From: Candidatus Iainarchaeum sp.
Lineage (GTDB): Archaea; Iainarchaeota; Iainarchaeia; Iainarchaeales; GCA-2688035
Length of the DNA stretch: 64,000 bases
Assembly: GCA_002688035.1 (NCBI GenBank)
Contig: NZBU01000008.1
Coordinates: 33,301 to 97,300 of the forward strand
Direction: 5' to 3'
Made by a program: the position numbers and the translations under genes. Positions 33,816 to 43,413 of this stretch are shown in pieces. Positions within the stretch are counted from its first letter, which is position 1; the number at the start of each line of letters is the position of its first letter. A model generated the notes under the pieces. The model was not told the DNA's origin, ran no database searches, and worked only from the letters and a program-made list of their open reading frames with translations.

Positions 33816-35345
33816 CTATTTTCCATTTCTGGCAACAATGTTTAGCATCTTTTCAGTTGCCTTTATGGCGGCCATAACCTGGTCTGAATCAACGCCAATT
33901 GTTTTGAAGCGTGAACCATTTTTCCCCCAAGAAATTGTGGTTTCAACAAGGGCATCTGTCTTTCCTCCTGGAGGAATCCTAACTTCGTAATCTACAAGTT
34001 GTGGTAACTCCAATCCAAGTTTTCCAACAGAGTCTTTGAGTGCGCTCATAAAAGCATCATAGCCACCATCGCCAACACCGCTTGCGCTAATTTTTTCTCC
34101 ATTAAACTCAAGTGTGAAAGAAGCGTTCGGTGTAATTCCCTTTCCAGAACTCACAACGCAGTTTACAATTTTTATTTTCTGTTGCTCCGGCGTTTGCAGG
34201 ACATCCGCCACAATATATGGGAGATCCTCTGGAGTAATTTTTTCTTTTTTGTCACCGAGCTGCACTATCCTTGCAAGCACATCTTTTTTCTGCTCATCAT
34301 TCAATTCTATTCCGAGTTTACGCAGATTCATTTCAAGCGAAGCTTTTCCTGAAAGTTTTCCAAGTGCATACTCCCGTTGTCTCCCAAATCTCTCAGGCAT
34401 AAGATTGCTTGCGTAAAGATCTCCTTTCTTGTCTCCATCGGCATGTATTCCTGCTGTCTGCGTGAAAACGCTTTCCCCTGAAATCGGCTTGTTCTCTGAC
34501 AGCCTTTTTCCGGAAAATGTTTCAACCATCTTGCCGGCCTTGTAATTCTTCTTCTCTTTTACCTCTGTTTTGAATTTTGTGTGATCCTTTATTGATGCAA
34601 CTACTTCATCAAGGGGCGCGTTGCCTGTTCGCTCGCCAAGGCCATTTACTGTTACATGTGCTCCTTTGGCTCCCGCCTCTACTGCTTCAAGTGTGTTGGC
34701 AACAGCCAAACCATAATCGTTGTGCGCATGGAATTCAAAAACCAAGTCTGGAAACTTTTCAACGGTTTCCTTTACAAGTTTCCTTGTTTTACTTGGGGAA
34801 AGCACTCCGAGTGTATCTGCCAGAAAAACTCTTCCAATTTTTAGTTTTTCCAAAGCCTCAAGCAAGTCAAAGACATATTCCTTGCTATCCAACATTCCGT
34901 TGCTCCAGTCCTCTAAATAAACATTAACTTTCAAGCCCTTCTCTTTCGCAATCTTCACGGTTTCCGCGATGTCTGCAAAGTGCTCATTCGGCTCTTTTCT
35001 AAGCTGCTGCTTGCAGTGCTTAAGACTTCCTTTGGTTAGCAGGTTCATTGTTTTTGCGCCAGATTCTTCTATCCAGTTAACAGACTTCTCCCCATCAACA
35101 AAGCCCATTACTTCCAGCCTGTCGAGAAGACCATCTTCCTTAGCCCAGGCAGTCATCTTTTTTACTGCTTCAAGTTCACCTTTGGAAACGCGCGCATTAG
35201 CGATCTCAATTCTGTCAACTTTTACATCTTTAAGTAGAACTTTTGCAATGCTTAGTTTTTCCTCGGGAGAGAAAGCAACGCCTTGTGTTTGTTCGCCATC
35301 TCTAAGCGTAGTATCCATTACTTCTACAAAATTCTTTCCACTCAT
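33816..35345 (-). CDS. LeuA/CimA family: 2-isopropylmalate or citramalate synthase
   Basis: This is a 509-residue acyl-transferring aldolase. The N-terminal TIM barrel has VMDTTLRDGEQTQGV near residue 9, FHAHNDYGLAVANT near 204, and GAHVTVNGLGERTGNAPL near 230. The C-terminal ~130 residues form the LeuA regulatory domain that binds the end-product amino acid. Motifs do not separate isopropylmalate from citramalate or homocitrate synthase. No leuBCD genes are in the window. The ATG has AAGGTGATT as Shine-Dalgarno. The leader has a small hairpin. Confidence 0.88.
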   Translation of the reverse strand: MSGKNFVEVMDTTLRDGEQTQGVAFSPEEKLSIAKVLLKDVKVDRIEIANARVSKGELEAVKKMTAWAKEDGLLDRLEVMGFVDGEKSVNWIEESGAKTMNLLTKGSLKHCKQQLRKEPNEHFADIAETVKIAKEKGLKVNVYLEDWSNGMLDSKEYVFDLLEALEKLKIGRVFLADTLGVLSPSKTRKLVKETVEKFPDLVFEFHAHNDYGLAVANTLEAVEAGAKGAHVTVNGLGERTGNAPLDEVVASIKDHTKFKTEVKEKKNYKAGKMVETFSGKRLSENKPISGESVFTQTAGIHADGDKKGDLYASNLMPERFGRQREYALGKLSGKASLEMNLRKLGIELNDEQKKDVLARIVQLGDKKEKITPEDLPYIVADVLQTPEQQKIKIVNCVVSSGKGITPNASFTLEFNGEKISASGVGDGGYDAFMSALKDSVGKLGLELPQLVDYEVRIPPGGKTDALVETTISWGKNGSRFKTIGVDSDQVMAAIKATEKMLNIVARNGK

Positions 35346-35391
35346 GGAAAATCACCTTCAAAAAAAGCAGTCTCTCGGATAGTCAAAAAGC

Positions 35392-35408
35392 ATTCTCTAC
35401 TCGAGAAT
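35392..35408 (-). promoter_or_regulatory. Leader hairpin followed by T-run upstream of the LeuA-family gene
   Basis: On the minus strand ATTCTC pairs with GAGAAT around GAGTA and is followed by GCTTTTT. The TATA box TTTATAATG is near 35430-35438, so the hairpin would be close to the 5' end of a ~60-nt leader. An attenuation role is possible but unproven. Confidence 0.3.
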
Positions 35409-35471
35409 CCGTCCATCCCTTCTTGCAGTCATTATAAATCATTTGCCTGACAGGATTTTTAAAGCTATTCT

Positions 35472-35681
35472 TCAGCGCTTTTTCTTAGCTTTCTTAGGCT
35501 TTTTCTTAAACTCTTTCTCTACGAGCGTAACGGCCTTCTTTACCTTGCCAAGGCGCGATAGCGCGCTCTTTCTCTGCGCTGCTGTAAGCTCATGCTTTGG
35601 GTCAATTCTTTGATAAATATGCCTTACTTCGGCCAGATCACTCATGGCCTTAAAAATAGTGTTTGCAATTTTTTTGCTCAT
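35472..35681 (-). CDS. Small basic helical protein
   Basis: This is a 69-residue protein with a helical body (ANTIFKAMSDLAEVRHIYQR) and a Lys-rich tail ending KKPKKAKKKR. No known family. The tail suggests interaction with DNA, RNA or ribosomes (inference). It is isolated between the LeuA-family gene and the divergent GTPase gene. Confidence 0.5.
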   Translation of the reverse strand: MSKKIANTIFKAMSDLAEVRHIYQRIDPKHELTAAQRKSALSRLGKVKKAVTLVEKEFKKKPKKAKKKR

Positions 35682-35765
35682 GTTCTAATAAGGGAAATAG
35701 TTGTATTTAATTGTTGCGCTCTCTCCTCCAATCGGTTTTTATTATAATTCAGTAAATTGTTTTCT

Positions 35766-36962
35766 ATGCAAGTAGGAGTTGTTGGAAAACCCAGTAGTGG
35801 CAAAAGCACGTTTTTCGCTGCTGCAACAATGATTGAAGTAGGCATCGCAAACTACCCTTTCACCACAATTGAGCCGAACAAGGGAACTGGCTTTGTAAGG
35901 GTCGACTGCGTTGACAAGGAATTTGATGTTCAATGTAATCCAAGGCATGGCTACTGCAAGAATGGGACAAGACATGTTCCAATTGAACTAGTTGATGTCG
36001 CAGGCCTTGTCCCTGACGCACACCTTGGAAAAGGAAAAGGGAACGCTTTTCTTGATGATCTTAGGCAAGCCAATGTGCTGATTCATGTTGTGGATGCAAG
36101 CGGCAGCACAAATGAGAAGGGCGAGCCTGTCGGCGCTGGAAATCACGATCCTATAAAAGACATCGAGTTTCTGGAAAAAGAGATAGACTTGTGGTTTCTT
36201 GGTATAATTGAAAAGAACTGGAGCAAACTCTCACGAATTCCTGTTACAGGTAAAAATGCACTAATTGAATTGCTTGCCCAAACTTTAAGTGGGATTGGTG
36301 GCAACGAAAAAAACATTGAGCAGGCACTCCAACAAACAAGTTTGCTTGACAAAAAGCTTTCTGATTGGAGTTCGGATGAGAAAATGACTTTTGCAACAAC
36401 ACTTAGAGAAATTTCAAAGCCAATTGTAATTGCGGCAAACAAAATGGATATTGCTTCAGCTGAAGAAAACCTAAAGCGAATGAAAGAGAAGTTTCAGAAC
36501 AAAACAATTATTCCTTGCTCCGGCTTTGCAGAACTCGCGCTAAAAAAAGCAGCAAAAGAAGGCTTTATAGAATATGAGGCCGGAAGCAGCAAGTTTGAAA
36601 AGCTCAAGGACTTGAACAAGAAACAAGAGCATCTCCTAAAACTTGTCGGCGAAAACGTGCTGGATAAATATAGGAGCACGGGTGTCCAAGATGTTCTTGA
36701 CAAAACGGTTTTTGAGGCTCTTGGATATATCGCTATTTTTCCTGCAGGGGTAAAGAAGCTTGCGGATTCTGAGGGGAATGTTTTGCCTGACTGCATTTTA
36801 ATGCCAAAAGGCAGCACGGCTTTGGATTTTGCATTCAAGCTTCACACTGATATGGGTAAAGGATTTATTCGTGCAATAAATGTCAAAAAGAATTTGATGA
36901 TTGGGAAGGATCATGAATTGCAGCATCGTGATGCAATAGAAATTGTTTTCAAGAAACCCTGA
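35766..36962 (+). CDS. Obg/YchF-family GTPase with TGS domain (archaeal type)
   Basis: This is a 398-residue translation-associated GTPase. Seen: G1 GKPSSGKST near residue 6, switch region YPFTTIEPNKG near 32, G3 DVAGL near 78, G4 ANKMD near 223, and a C-terminal TGS domain (LPDCILMPKGSTALDFAFKLH). G4 keeps the NKxD form, implying GTP specificity, unlike bacterial/eukaryotic YchF/OLA1 proteins that prefer ATP. The ATG at 35766 begins at the conserved MQVGVVGKPS. It converges with cysS with no gap. Confidence 0.92.
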   Translation: MQVGVVGKPSSGKSTFFAAATMIEVGIANYPFTTIEPNKGTGFVRVDCVDKEFDVQCNPRHGYCKNGTRHVPIELVDVAGLVPDAHLGKGKGNAFLDDLRQANVLIHVVDASGSTNEKGEPVGAGNHDPIKDIEFLEKEIDLWFLGIIEKNWSKLSRIPVTGKNALIELLAQTLSGIGGNEKNIEQALQQTSLLDKKLSDWSSDEKMTFATTLREISKPIVIAANKMDIASAEENLKRMKEKFQNKTIIPCSGFAELALKKAAKEGFIEYEAGSSKFEKLKDLNKKQEHLLKLVGENVLDKYRSTGVQDVLDKTVFEALGYIAIFPAGVKKLADSEGNVLPDCILMPKGSTALDFAFKLHTDMGKGFIRAINVKKNLMIGKDHELQHRDAIEIVFKKP

Positions 36963-38360
36963 TTACTTTGCAATTCGCCACTTTGTTCCTTGGGGCGTAT
37001 CATCAATTATTACTCCTTGCTCAGCAAGCTTGTCGCGAATCTCATCTGCTTTTCCCCAGTCCTTATCTTTTCTTGCCTGCTTCCTTTTACCCATAAGCTT
37101 TTCTTGTTCAGGGGTAAGTTCTCCTGTTTTCTTTTCAAACTCAAAAACTTTCAAGAACTCATTAAACTCTTTTAATAGTGAAAGAACTTCTTCAGCATTC
37201 TTTTTTCCAAACTCGTTTTTCTCTATAAGTCTATTTACTTCGGTTTGCATTTGCTGTAGTGCAGCACAGGCATTTGGAAGCATGAAATCATCATCAAGTG
37301 CACCAACAACTTTTTCCCGCGTCTCTCCAACAAGCTTTCCAACCGCTTCGTTTTCATTCTCTCCCTTCCACTCCAAAAGTCTTTCAATAAATAAATCCCA
37401 TTTCTCAAGTGTCTTGTCAACTTTCTCCATTGCTTTCTCGGAAAAATCAATTCTGCTCTTGTAATGCAGGCCTGAAACAAAGAATCTGAAAGCTCGAGCG
37501 TCATGCTTTTTCAAGAGATCTGGAATTTCAATAAAGTTTCCCAGACTCTTTGACATCTTTTGTCCTTCAACATTGAGGAATCCGGAGTGCATCCAATACT
37601 TTACAAATGGAACTTTGCCTGAGCGGGCTTCGCTTTGTGCAATTTCATTCTCGTGATGAGGAAATATTAAATCCACTGCACCTCCATGAATGTCAATTTG
37701 TTCACCCAAGTGCTTGCTACTCATTACACTGCACTCGATATGCCATCCCGGTCTGCCTTTTCCCCAGGGAGAATCCCATGCCGGTTCGCTTGGGTCCTTC
37801 TGCTTTTTCCAGAGTGCGAAGTCCTGCGCCTTGTCTTTCTCATACTTATCTGTTTCAACGCGTGTTCCAGTTTTTTGTTCCTTAACCTTTATTCCACTCA
37901 GTTTTCCATAATCTTTAAACTTACTGATATCATAGTAGACTCCGTCATCAGTCTCATAAGCAAATCCTTTATCCTCAAGGTCTTTTACAAAGTCAACAAT
38001 TTCTTTTATGTGTTCTGTTACTCTTGGGTAAACATCTGCTTTTTTGATTCCAAGTGTATCCAAATCCTGCATAAATAGTTCAATGTTTTTGTTAGCCAGT
38101 TCAAAAATAGTTATGCCAAGTTCAGCGGATTTTTTTATCATGTCATCATGTATGTCGGTAATGTTTACAACATATTTCACAGTATAATCTCTGTACTCCA
38201 AATAGCGCCTGATTATGTCAAATGCAACATATGTTCTCGCATGTCCAATATGCCCCGGCCCGTAAACAGTTGGGCCACACACATACATACCAATCTTTTT
38301 GTCCTCGATTGACTTGAACTCTTCCTTAGTCTTGTGCAAGGTGTTATAGACTTTCAGCAT
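36963..38360 (-). CDS. cysS: Cysteinyl-tRNA synthetase
   Basis: This is a 465-residue class I synthetase. Seen: YVCGPTVYGPGHIGHART near residue 21 (zinc Cys and HIGH motif), GRPGWHIECSVMS near 202 (further zinc ligands), and QKMSKSLGN near 265. A DALR-type anticodon-binding helical region follows. The ATG at 38360 matches the family N-terminus; an in-frame extension into purB is rejected. It is the last gene of the purE-purC-purB-cysS group and begins 57 nt after the purB stop. Confidence 0.96.
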   Translation of the reverse strand: MLKVYNTLHKTKEEFKSIEDKKIGMYVCGPTVYGPGHIGHARTYVAFDIIRRYLEYRDYTVKYVVNITDIHDDMIKKSAELGITIFELANKNIELFMQDLDTLGIKKADVYPRVTEHIKEIVDFVKDLEDKGFAYETDDGVYYDISKFKDYGKLSGIKVKEQKTGTRVETDKYEKDKAQDFALWKKQKDPSEPAWDSPWGKGRPGWHIECSVMSSKHLGEQIDIHGGAVDLIFPHHENEIAQSEARSGKVPFVKYWMHSGFLNVEGQKMSKSLGNFIEIPDLLKKHDARAFRFFVSGLHYKSRIDFSEKAMEKVDKTLEKWDLFIERLLEWKGENENEAVGKLVGETREKVVGALDDDFMLPNACAALQQMQTEVNRLIEKNEFGKKNAEEVLSLLKEFNEFLKVFEFEKKTGELTPEQEKLMGKRKQARKDKDWGKADEIRDKLAEQGVIIDDTPQGTKWRIAK

Positions 38361-38416
38361 ACTATCACAGGTTAAATTAATCAAAAAAACGAATAAAACT
38401 CTTTGCCTTGCGGCAA

Positions 38417-39784
38417 TCAGAGCCCTAGCTCTTTTTTCCATTGATTGCAGAGCAACTCTGTCTTCTTTTCCGCTAATCCAATGTATTTCTTTGGATCAGC
38501 GATAATTCCTTTCTGTTCTGCAGAGAATTTTGCAAGATATGGCTTCAAATCTGCTTCCCCATCAACAATCTTCATCAAAGGAGTGCCTTCTTTGTCCGCA
38601 CGCAGTGTAAGTTGCTTAACTGTTTCGTGCGCGTCAGGGTGTCCGTGGAATGCTAGTAGGATGTAGAGTGGTTCTGCCACAATGCTTGCACTACTAACCA
38701 TGAAGTTGCGCTCCATATTCTCCTTATCAACAACCATTTTACTACAAACCTTATTCAATCTCTTTGCACTGGAAACAAGGCCGGCCATTATCTCGGGAAT
38801 AAAGCGCTGGCTCGCACTATTAGTAAGATCTCTCTGATGCTCGCTGATTTGGTCCAAGTAAACTGTGAACATTCTCGGCATAAATTCTTTGTAGAATGAC
38901 TTCACGTTCTCAAAGTTAATTGGGTTTCTCTTATGTGGCATTGTACTGCTTCCAACCTGATTTTTCTCAAAGGCTTCTCCCACTTCCGCTATTTCGCTCC
39001 TCTGCAAATTACGCATGTCATCAGAGAAGTTTGCTAAAATCCCGAAAGCTGACACAAATGCGTGCATTAAATCTGTTGTTGGCTCTGGCTCAACAATTTG
39101 TGTTGAACTTGGGCTAACTCCTAAACCCAGTTCAGTCATTATTCTTTCCTCAAACTTTTTAGCATCTTTAACCAAAAGAGAGCTTGCGTTGTATGCGCCT
39201 ACTGCCCCTGAGAATTTTCCAACCAGGGCGTCTTTTGCCGTTTCAATTTGCTTTATCCTGTTTCCAAGCCTGCTAACATATCCTGCAACGGCAAATCCAA
39301 AAGTAATTGGCTCTGCATGCTGTCCATGGGTCCTACCAATTTGTATTGTTCCTTTTTCCCGTAAGGCAATCTCAATTAGAGTTTTCTCAAGTTCGCGGAG
39401 CACTAGCAAAACAAGTTCTTCTGTTGCTTCCTTATATCTGAGTGCGTTGGATGTATCAACAATATCATAGCTTGTGGATGTAAGGTGCACAAATGGCTTT
39501 GCTTCATCGCTAACCTTATCCCTAATACTGTTTACAAGGGCGCGAATGTCATGCCTTGTTTTCTTTTCTCCTTCGTACACTTCTTGGGCAGTAACTTTCT
39601 TGCTTGCATCTTCAATTTCCTTGGCAATTTTTGCAGAGCAAATGCCCTCTGCAGCCAATGCTTTTGCAAGTGCCACTTCTACCCTTGATTGGTAAGCAAT
39701 GCGTGCTTCCTCGCTTAAGTATTTCTTGAACTCTTCGCTGTAGTACCTGTAGTCCAAAGGGGAAATATTGTCAAATTGGCTCAC
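38417..39784 (-). CDS. purB: Adenylosuccinate lyase
   Basis: This 455-residue lyase acts twice in purine synthesis, on SAICAR and on adenylosuccinate. Seen: IGRTHGQHAEPITFG near residue 148 (catalytic His), and the family signature SSTMPHKRNPINFENV near 278 with the flexible catalytic Ser loop. Length is normal. Its start overlaps the purC stop by 4 nt, indicating coupling. Confidence 0.96.
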   Translation of the reverse strand: MSQFDNISPLDYRYYSEEFKKYLSEEARIAYQSRVEVALAKALAAEGICSAKIAKEIEDASKKVTAQEVYEGEKKTRHDIRALVNSIRDKVSDEAKPFVHLTSTSYDIVDTSNALRYKEATEELVLLVLRELEKTLIEIALREKGTIQIGRTHGQHAEPITFGFAVAGYVSRLGNRIKQIETAKDALVGKFSGAVGAYNASSLLVKDAKKFEERIMTELGLGVSPSSTQIVEPEPTTDLMHAFVSAFGILANFSDDMRNLQRSEIAEVGEAFEKNQVGSSTMPHKRNPINFENVKSFYKEFMPRMFTVYLDQISEHQRDLTNSASQRFIPEIMAGLVSSAKRLNKVCSKMVVDKENMERNFMVSSASIVAEPLYILLAFHGHPDAHETVKQLTLRADKEGTPLMKIVDGEADLKPYLAKFSAEQKGIIADPKKYIGLAEKKTELLCNQWKKELGL

Positions 39785-40743
39785 TTGTTCGCCTCCAAGA
39801 AGGCCTTGTATTGTTCAATTACTTCTGCAACACTTGGAACATCCCAGGTCTTCTCACCAGTCCACTCGACTGTTACCGCCTTGTACATGTTGCTCACAAG
39901 TTCAATCAATTCTTCTGGCAGTTTGCTTGGGACAGTGAATTCTCCATGTCCTTTCCCTTCTTCTTTTTCTTTTTCTATTACCGCATACCATGGTGTGGTC
40001 TTGTAGTAGTCACGGAGAACCTGCTTGCTCAAGTGGAATCCATTGTAAAGGAATCTGTTCTCGTCAAGTGTTCCAAGAACATCAACAACAACAAGCTCGT
40101 TCTCGGGTGTTAAGGCCATTTCAATTTTTCCGTCTGCGTGCTCCATTCCAAGCGAGGCGGCTTTCTTGTTCAAGTAATCATTTACTTTTAGAGCAGTGTT
40201 CCTAAGCTCGTCCATTTGCTCCTCGGTTAGCGCGGCAATTTCCCTTGCCTCATCCCAAGTCAAATAGCGGTCTGTTGGCTCGAGCTTTGTGCTCACATCC
40301 ATTATTGGCTTTTCTAACTTCTCGCCAGGTTCCGGCATATGGTCCAGTCCAAGCTGCTCAATTGTGGTCTGGCCTTTATCAAGCCTCTTGAATACGCTGC
40401 TCCCGTTTGGCAGCGAATTTCTAAAAATAACTTCAAGGGGCACAAGATAGTTTCTCATTCCTGGCTGTAATTCTCCTTTTTGTGGAAATAGAACGCGAAC
40501 CAAATTCACTTCCATTTCATTCCCGCTTACAATTCTTCTGTAGTGTGATTTTACTCCAAGTTCTTTCAATTGTTCAAAGTTGTATGCCGCAATCCTGCAA
40601 AGTGCTTCTCCCTTGTTTGGAATAATGTCCGGCATCTTTCCATAATCAAAAACGCTGTAGTCATCTGTAAACTTGAATATTCCTACCCCCATCTCATTTT
40701 CTGTTGCCGCTTTATCTACTGTCAAATCTTTTACCGAACCCAT
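39781..40743 (-). CDS. purC: Phosphoribosylaminoimidazole-succinocarboxamide (SAICAR) synthase
   Basis: This is a 320-residue ATP-dependent ligase joining CAIR and aspartate. Seen: FKFTDDYSVFDYGKMPDIIP near residue 24, a Lys/Arg-containing VPLEVIFRNSLPNGSS near 128, and DGKIEMAL followed by VVVDVLGTLDENR near 205-225. It is longer than bacterial PurC (~240) and closer to the longer archaeal/fungal-like form. Encoded between purE and purB. Confidence 0.92.
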   Translation of the reverse strand: MGSVKDLTVDKAATENEMGVGIFKFTDDYSVFDYGKMPDIIPNKGEALCRIAAYNFEQLKELGVKSHYRRIVSGNEMEVNLVRVLFPQKGELQPGMRNYLVPLEVIFRNSLPNGSSVFKRLDKGQTTIEQLGLDHMPEPGEKLEKPIMDVSTKLEPTDRYLTWDEAREIAALTEEQMDELRNTALKVNDYLNKKAASLGMEHADGKIEMALTPENELVVVDVLGTLDENRFLYNGFHLSKQVLRDYYKTTPWYAVIEKEKEEGKGHGEFTVPSKLPEELIELVSNMYKAVTVEWTGEKTWDVPSVAEVIEQYKAFLEANK

Positions 40744-40752
40744 TAAATCACC

Positions 40753-41568
40753 TCATTTTTTATTTTCTCTTTCATCGGCCTCGAAAACCTTTTGCTTTTG
40801 TTTTTCTCTGTGCTCGTTCAATTTTCTTGAAAAACCTGAAAAATTAACATTCATTAATTGCACTGCGGCAAGGCAGGCATTTTCAACCCTGTTCAGACCA
40901 ACCCACAGCCCTTTTTGGGTCTGCGACATCAAAGTTAAAGCATCCTTCTCCGTCGCACCCTCTTTCATTGGCACATTTATTATGAGGGCATTTTCCCTCT
41001 CAATCGGCTCTTCTCCAAGCGGGTGCAAATTTACAACAAGCTCGTGCGTCTCATCAAAGCTGAGTCCTAGATCATCCACAATCTGGAATTCTACCCCCAT
41101 TTCCTCGAAAACATTTATTCCCTTATAGAGGCGCTTCGTAATTTTCTCGTTATCACCAAGCTTGCTCAAGATCTTCACTTTCTCGTGCTTGTGTAGTGCG
41201 AGGGCAACAGCATTGCTTGCCTCATCCGCAGCATCAATACCAACACCAATTACCGGCATTCCGCCCGGCATTTGGTGTACAGAGAGAAGGGCATCTAATC
41301 CACCATAATTTCCGCTCACAGGAACCCCAATAACAGGTTTGATGCTGTGAGAAGCAATAACTCCGGGGAGTGCTGCTGAAAGCCCCGCCCCAGCAACTAT
41401 TATGTGCGCGTTTGTCTCACGTAGAATCCGATCAAGCTTTTTAGGTGTCCTATGGGCAGAGCAAATTCGCAGCTCAGCTTTTATCCCGCGCTCACGAAGC
41501 CCAGCCAAAATTTTGTCATACACGCTAGCATCTGAATCAGAACCAAACACCACTAAAGCTTGAATCAC
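40753..41568 (-). CDS. purE: N5-CAIR mutase / AIR carboxylase PurE with degenerate duplicated C-terminal domain
   Basis: This is a 271-residue protein. Residues 1-~145 are a complete PurE: VFGSDSDASVYDKI, the active-site ICSAHRTP near 36, AGAGLSAALPGVIASH, and GLDALLSVHQMPGGMPV. Residues ~190-255 repeat the last part of that fold in degraded form: ALIINVPMKEGATEKDALTL, then GLWVGLNRVENACLAAVQLM. The catalytic SAHR motif is absent from the second copy. PurE normally has ~160 residues. First gene of purE-purC-purB-cysS, starting with GTG at 41568, divergent from folC. Confidence 0.92.
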   Translation of the reverse strand: MIQALVVFGSDSDASVYDKILAGLRERGIKAELRICSAHRTPKKLDRILRETNAHIIVAGAGLSAALPGVIASHSIKPVIGVPVSGNYGGLDALLSVHQMPGGMPVIGVGIDAADEASNAVALALHKHEKVKILSKLGDNEKITKRLYKGINVFEEMGVEFQIVDDLGLSFDETHELVVNLHPLGEEPIERENALIINVPMKEGATEKDALTLMSQTQKGLWVGLNRVENACLAAVQLMNVNFSGFSRKLNEHREKQKQKVFEADERENKK

Positions 41569-41632
41569 TTCAAATCACATTAATTCTAGACTTGGAATTC
41601 ATTTAAAACTATTGCTTTGGAATGAATTTCGT

Positions 41633-42826
41633 ATGGACAAGCAAGAATCACTGGCTTACTTGGAAAAGTTGGAGGAAAAGGGTATAATCCTTGGTTTGGA
41701 GAGAATTGAAAAATTTCTTTCACTCCTCGGCAATCCAGAGCGCTCTTTCAAATCTGTGCACATCGCGGGCACAAATGGGAAGGGTAGTACAGCTGCAATG
41801 CTCTCCTCAATTCTTCAACAGGCAGGCTACAAAACAGGTCTTTACACTTCCCCCCACTTGCGCGAATTCAACGAACGCATTCAGGTAAACGGAAAAAATA
41901 TTCAGGACGAGAACTTTACTCGCCTGATTTCCGAGCTCAAAAAAATGAAAGAAGAGAACAACATTTCATTAACTTACTTTGAATTCACAACTGCGCTCGC
42001 ATTCAAATATTTTGCAGAACAAGAAATTGATTTTGCCGTAGTGGAAGTTGGGGTGGGAGGGCGGCTTGATGCAACAAACGTAATTAGGCCTGAGGCCTGT
42101 GCAATAACAAATATTTCATTAGAACATCAGGCGCACCTTGGCAATACCCTTGAGAAGATTGCCTATGAGAAAGCAGGGATTGTGAAAGAGGGCATCCCGC
42201 TAATTACCACCGAGCAAAATCCCAATGTGCTTGAGATTTTCAAAAAGATTTGCGAGGAAAAGAACAGCAAGCTCATCATTCTTGACAAACCTTTTGAAGG
42301 TAATCTCCCGTTGCCCGGAAAACACCAGCAGTGGAACGCAGTACTTGCTATTGAAGTGGCCAAGCAACTTGGCTTAAGCAAAAAAGATATCGAAAAAGGA
42401 TTGGCAGTGGCACACTGGCCAGCACGCTTTGAAATTATTCAAAAGAAATGTCCAATTGTTCTTGATGTTGCCCACAATCCTGCAGGTGCAAAGGTTCTTG
42501 CCGAAACAATTACCACGAAGTTTCCTGGAAAAAAAGTTTTGCTTGTTCTTGGAGTGGCATCAGGCAAAGAAATGGCAGGCATTGCAAAACAACTTGCTCC
42601 CTTGGCTGAGAAGGTTTTTGTTTGCACCCCAGAATTTAGAGGAATGAAGCTCTCTCAAACGTTGGAAAATGTGAAACAATTTAATTCAAACGCAATTTCT
42701 TTTCAATCTGTTGGAGAGGCGGTCTCAAAAGCAATTGAAGAGTGTGAGGGTATTGTAGTTGTTTGCGGCAGCCACTTTACTGTTGGTGAAGCACTTGAAT
42801 CTCTTTCCACGCACAAAAATGAGTAA
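41633..42826 (+). CDS. folC: Folylpolyglutamate synthase / dihydrofolate synthase
   Basis: This 397-residue Mur-ligase-fold enzyme adds glutamate to folates. Seen: the P-loop IAGTNGKGSTAAML near residue 46, YTSPHLREFNERI near 75, VEVGVGGRLDATN near 140, ITNISLEHQAHLG near 160, and VLDVAHNPAGA near 280. Its presence implies use of true (tetrahydro)folate. ATG 41633 has TTTAAA at 41602-41607, about 28 nt upstream, and is probably leaderless. Confidence 0.94.
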   Translation: MDKQESLAYLEKLEEKGIILGLERIEKFLSLLGNPERSFKSVHIAGTNGKGSTAAMLSSILQQAGYKTGLYTSPHLREFNERIQVNGKNIQDENFTRLISELKKMKEENNISLTYFEFTTALAFKYFAEQEIDFAVVEVGVGGRLDATNVIRPEACAITNISLEHQAHLGNTLEKIAYEKAGIVKEGIPLITTEQNPNVLEIFKKICEEKNSKLIILDKPFEGNLPLPGKHQQWNAVLAIEVAKQLGLSKKDIEKGLAVAHWPARFEIIQKKCPIVLDVAHNPAGAKVLAETITTKFPGKKVLLVLGVASGKEMAGIAKQLAPLAEKVFVCTPEFRGMKLSQTLENVKQFNSNAISFQSVGEAVSKAIEECEGIVVVCGSHFTVGEALESLSTHKNE

Positions 42827-42879
42827 CCCATTTTTGTTATCCGTAACGTTTTTAAGTAGTTACTGGTTGAATTTTGCAC

Positions 42880-43413
42880 ATGCACAAATACAAAATAATT
42901 ACAGGTAGTGCCTTACTCGCAGTGGTAAGTGTGCTGCTTCAGATATACAAGATTGCGTTTCCTTACGCAGGCTTTATTGACATTGATACTGTTGGTGTGC
43001 CGTGGCTTATCTCCACCTTCCTATTTGGGTTGGGGGGAGGCCTAATAACCTCGGTTGTCTCGGCAATCGGGATTGCGGTTTTCGCACCATCAGGGCCTAT
43101 AGGTGCGGTAATGAAGTTCACTGCAACAGCCGTTATGGTTATCATTGTTGGAGTTGTTGCGAAAACAATAGGTTTTAACAGAAAAGGCATTGTTGTTGCA
43201 TTTGCAGCTTGCTTGGTTGCAAGACCTGTCTTGATGGTAATATTCAACTATTATATTGGTATTCCACTATTCTTTGGCATGCCTACAGAAGTTGCCATGG
43301 TAGAGTATCCTGTAGAGCTTTTCCTGGTTCCAAACGCAATACTTGCAACAATTGATTTCTGGGTCGCTTATTTGCTTGTTTTCAAGACAAAGCTTAAGGC
43401 GCGAATCGAATGA
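42880..43413 (+). CDS. ECF transporter substrate-binding S component, RibU-like
   Basis: This is a 177-residue membrane protein with about five or six helices. The pattern LFGLGGGLITSVVSAIGI, then GPIGAVMKFTATAVM, then NYYIGIPLFFGMP resembles RibU, the riboflavin-binding S component. Other vitamin S components cannot be excluded; folC lies just upstream, so folate is an alternative. ATG 42880 has a TTTTTAA box 27 nt upstream. It overlaps the ATPase gene by 4 nt, forming a complete S-A-T ECF module. Confidence 0.75.
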   Translation: MHKYKIITGSALLAVVSVLLQIYKIAFPYAGFIDIDTVGVPWLISTFLFGLGGGLITSVVSAIGIAVFAPSGPIGAVMKFTATAVMVIIVGVVAKTIGFNRKGIVVAFAACLVARPVLMVIFNYYIGIPLFFGMPTEVAMVEYPVELFLVPNAILATIDFWVAYLLVFKTKLKARIE

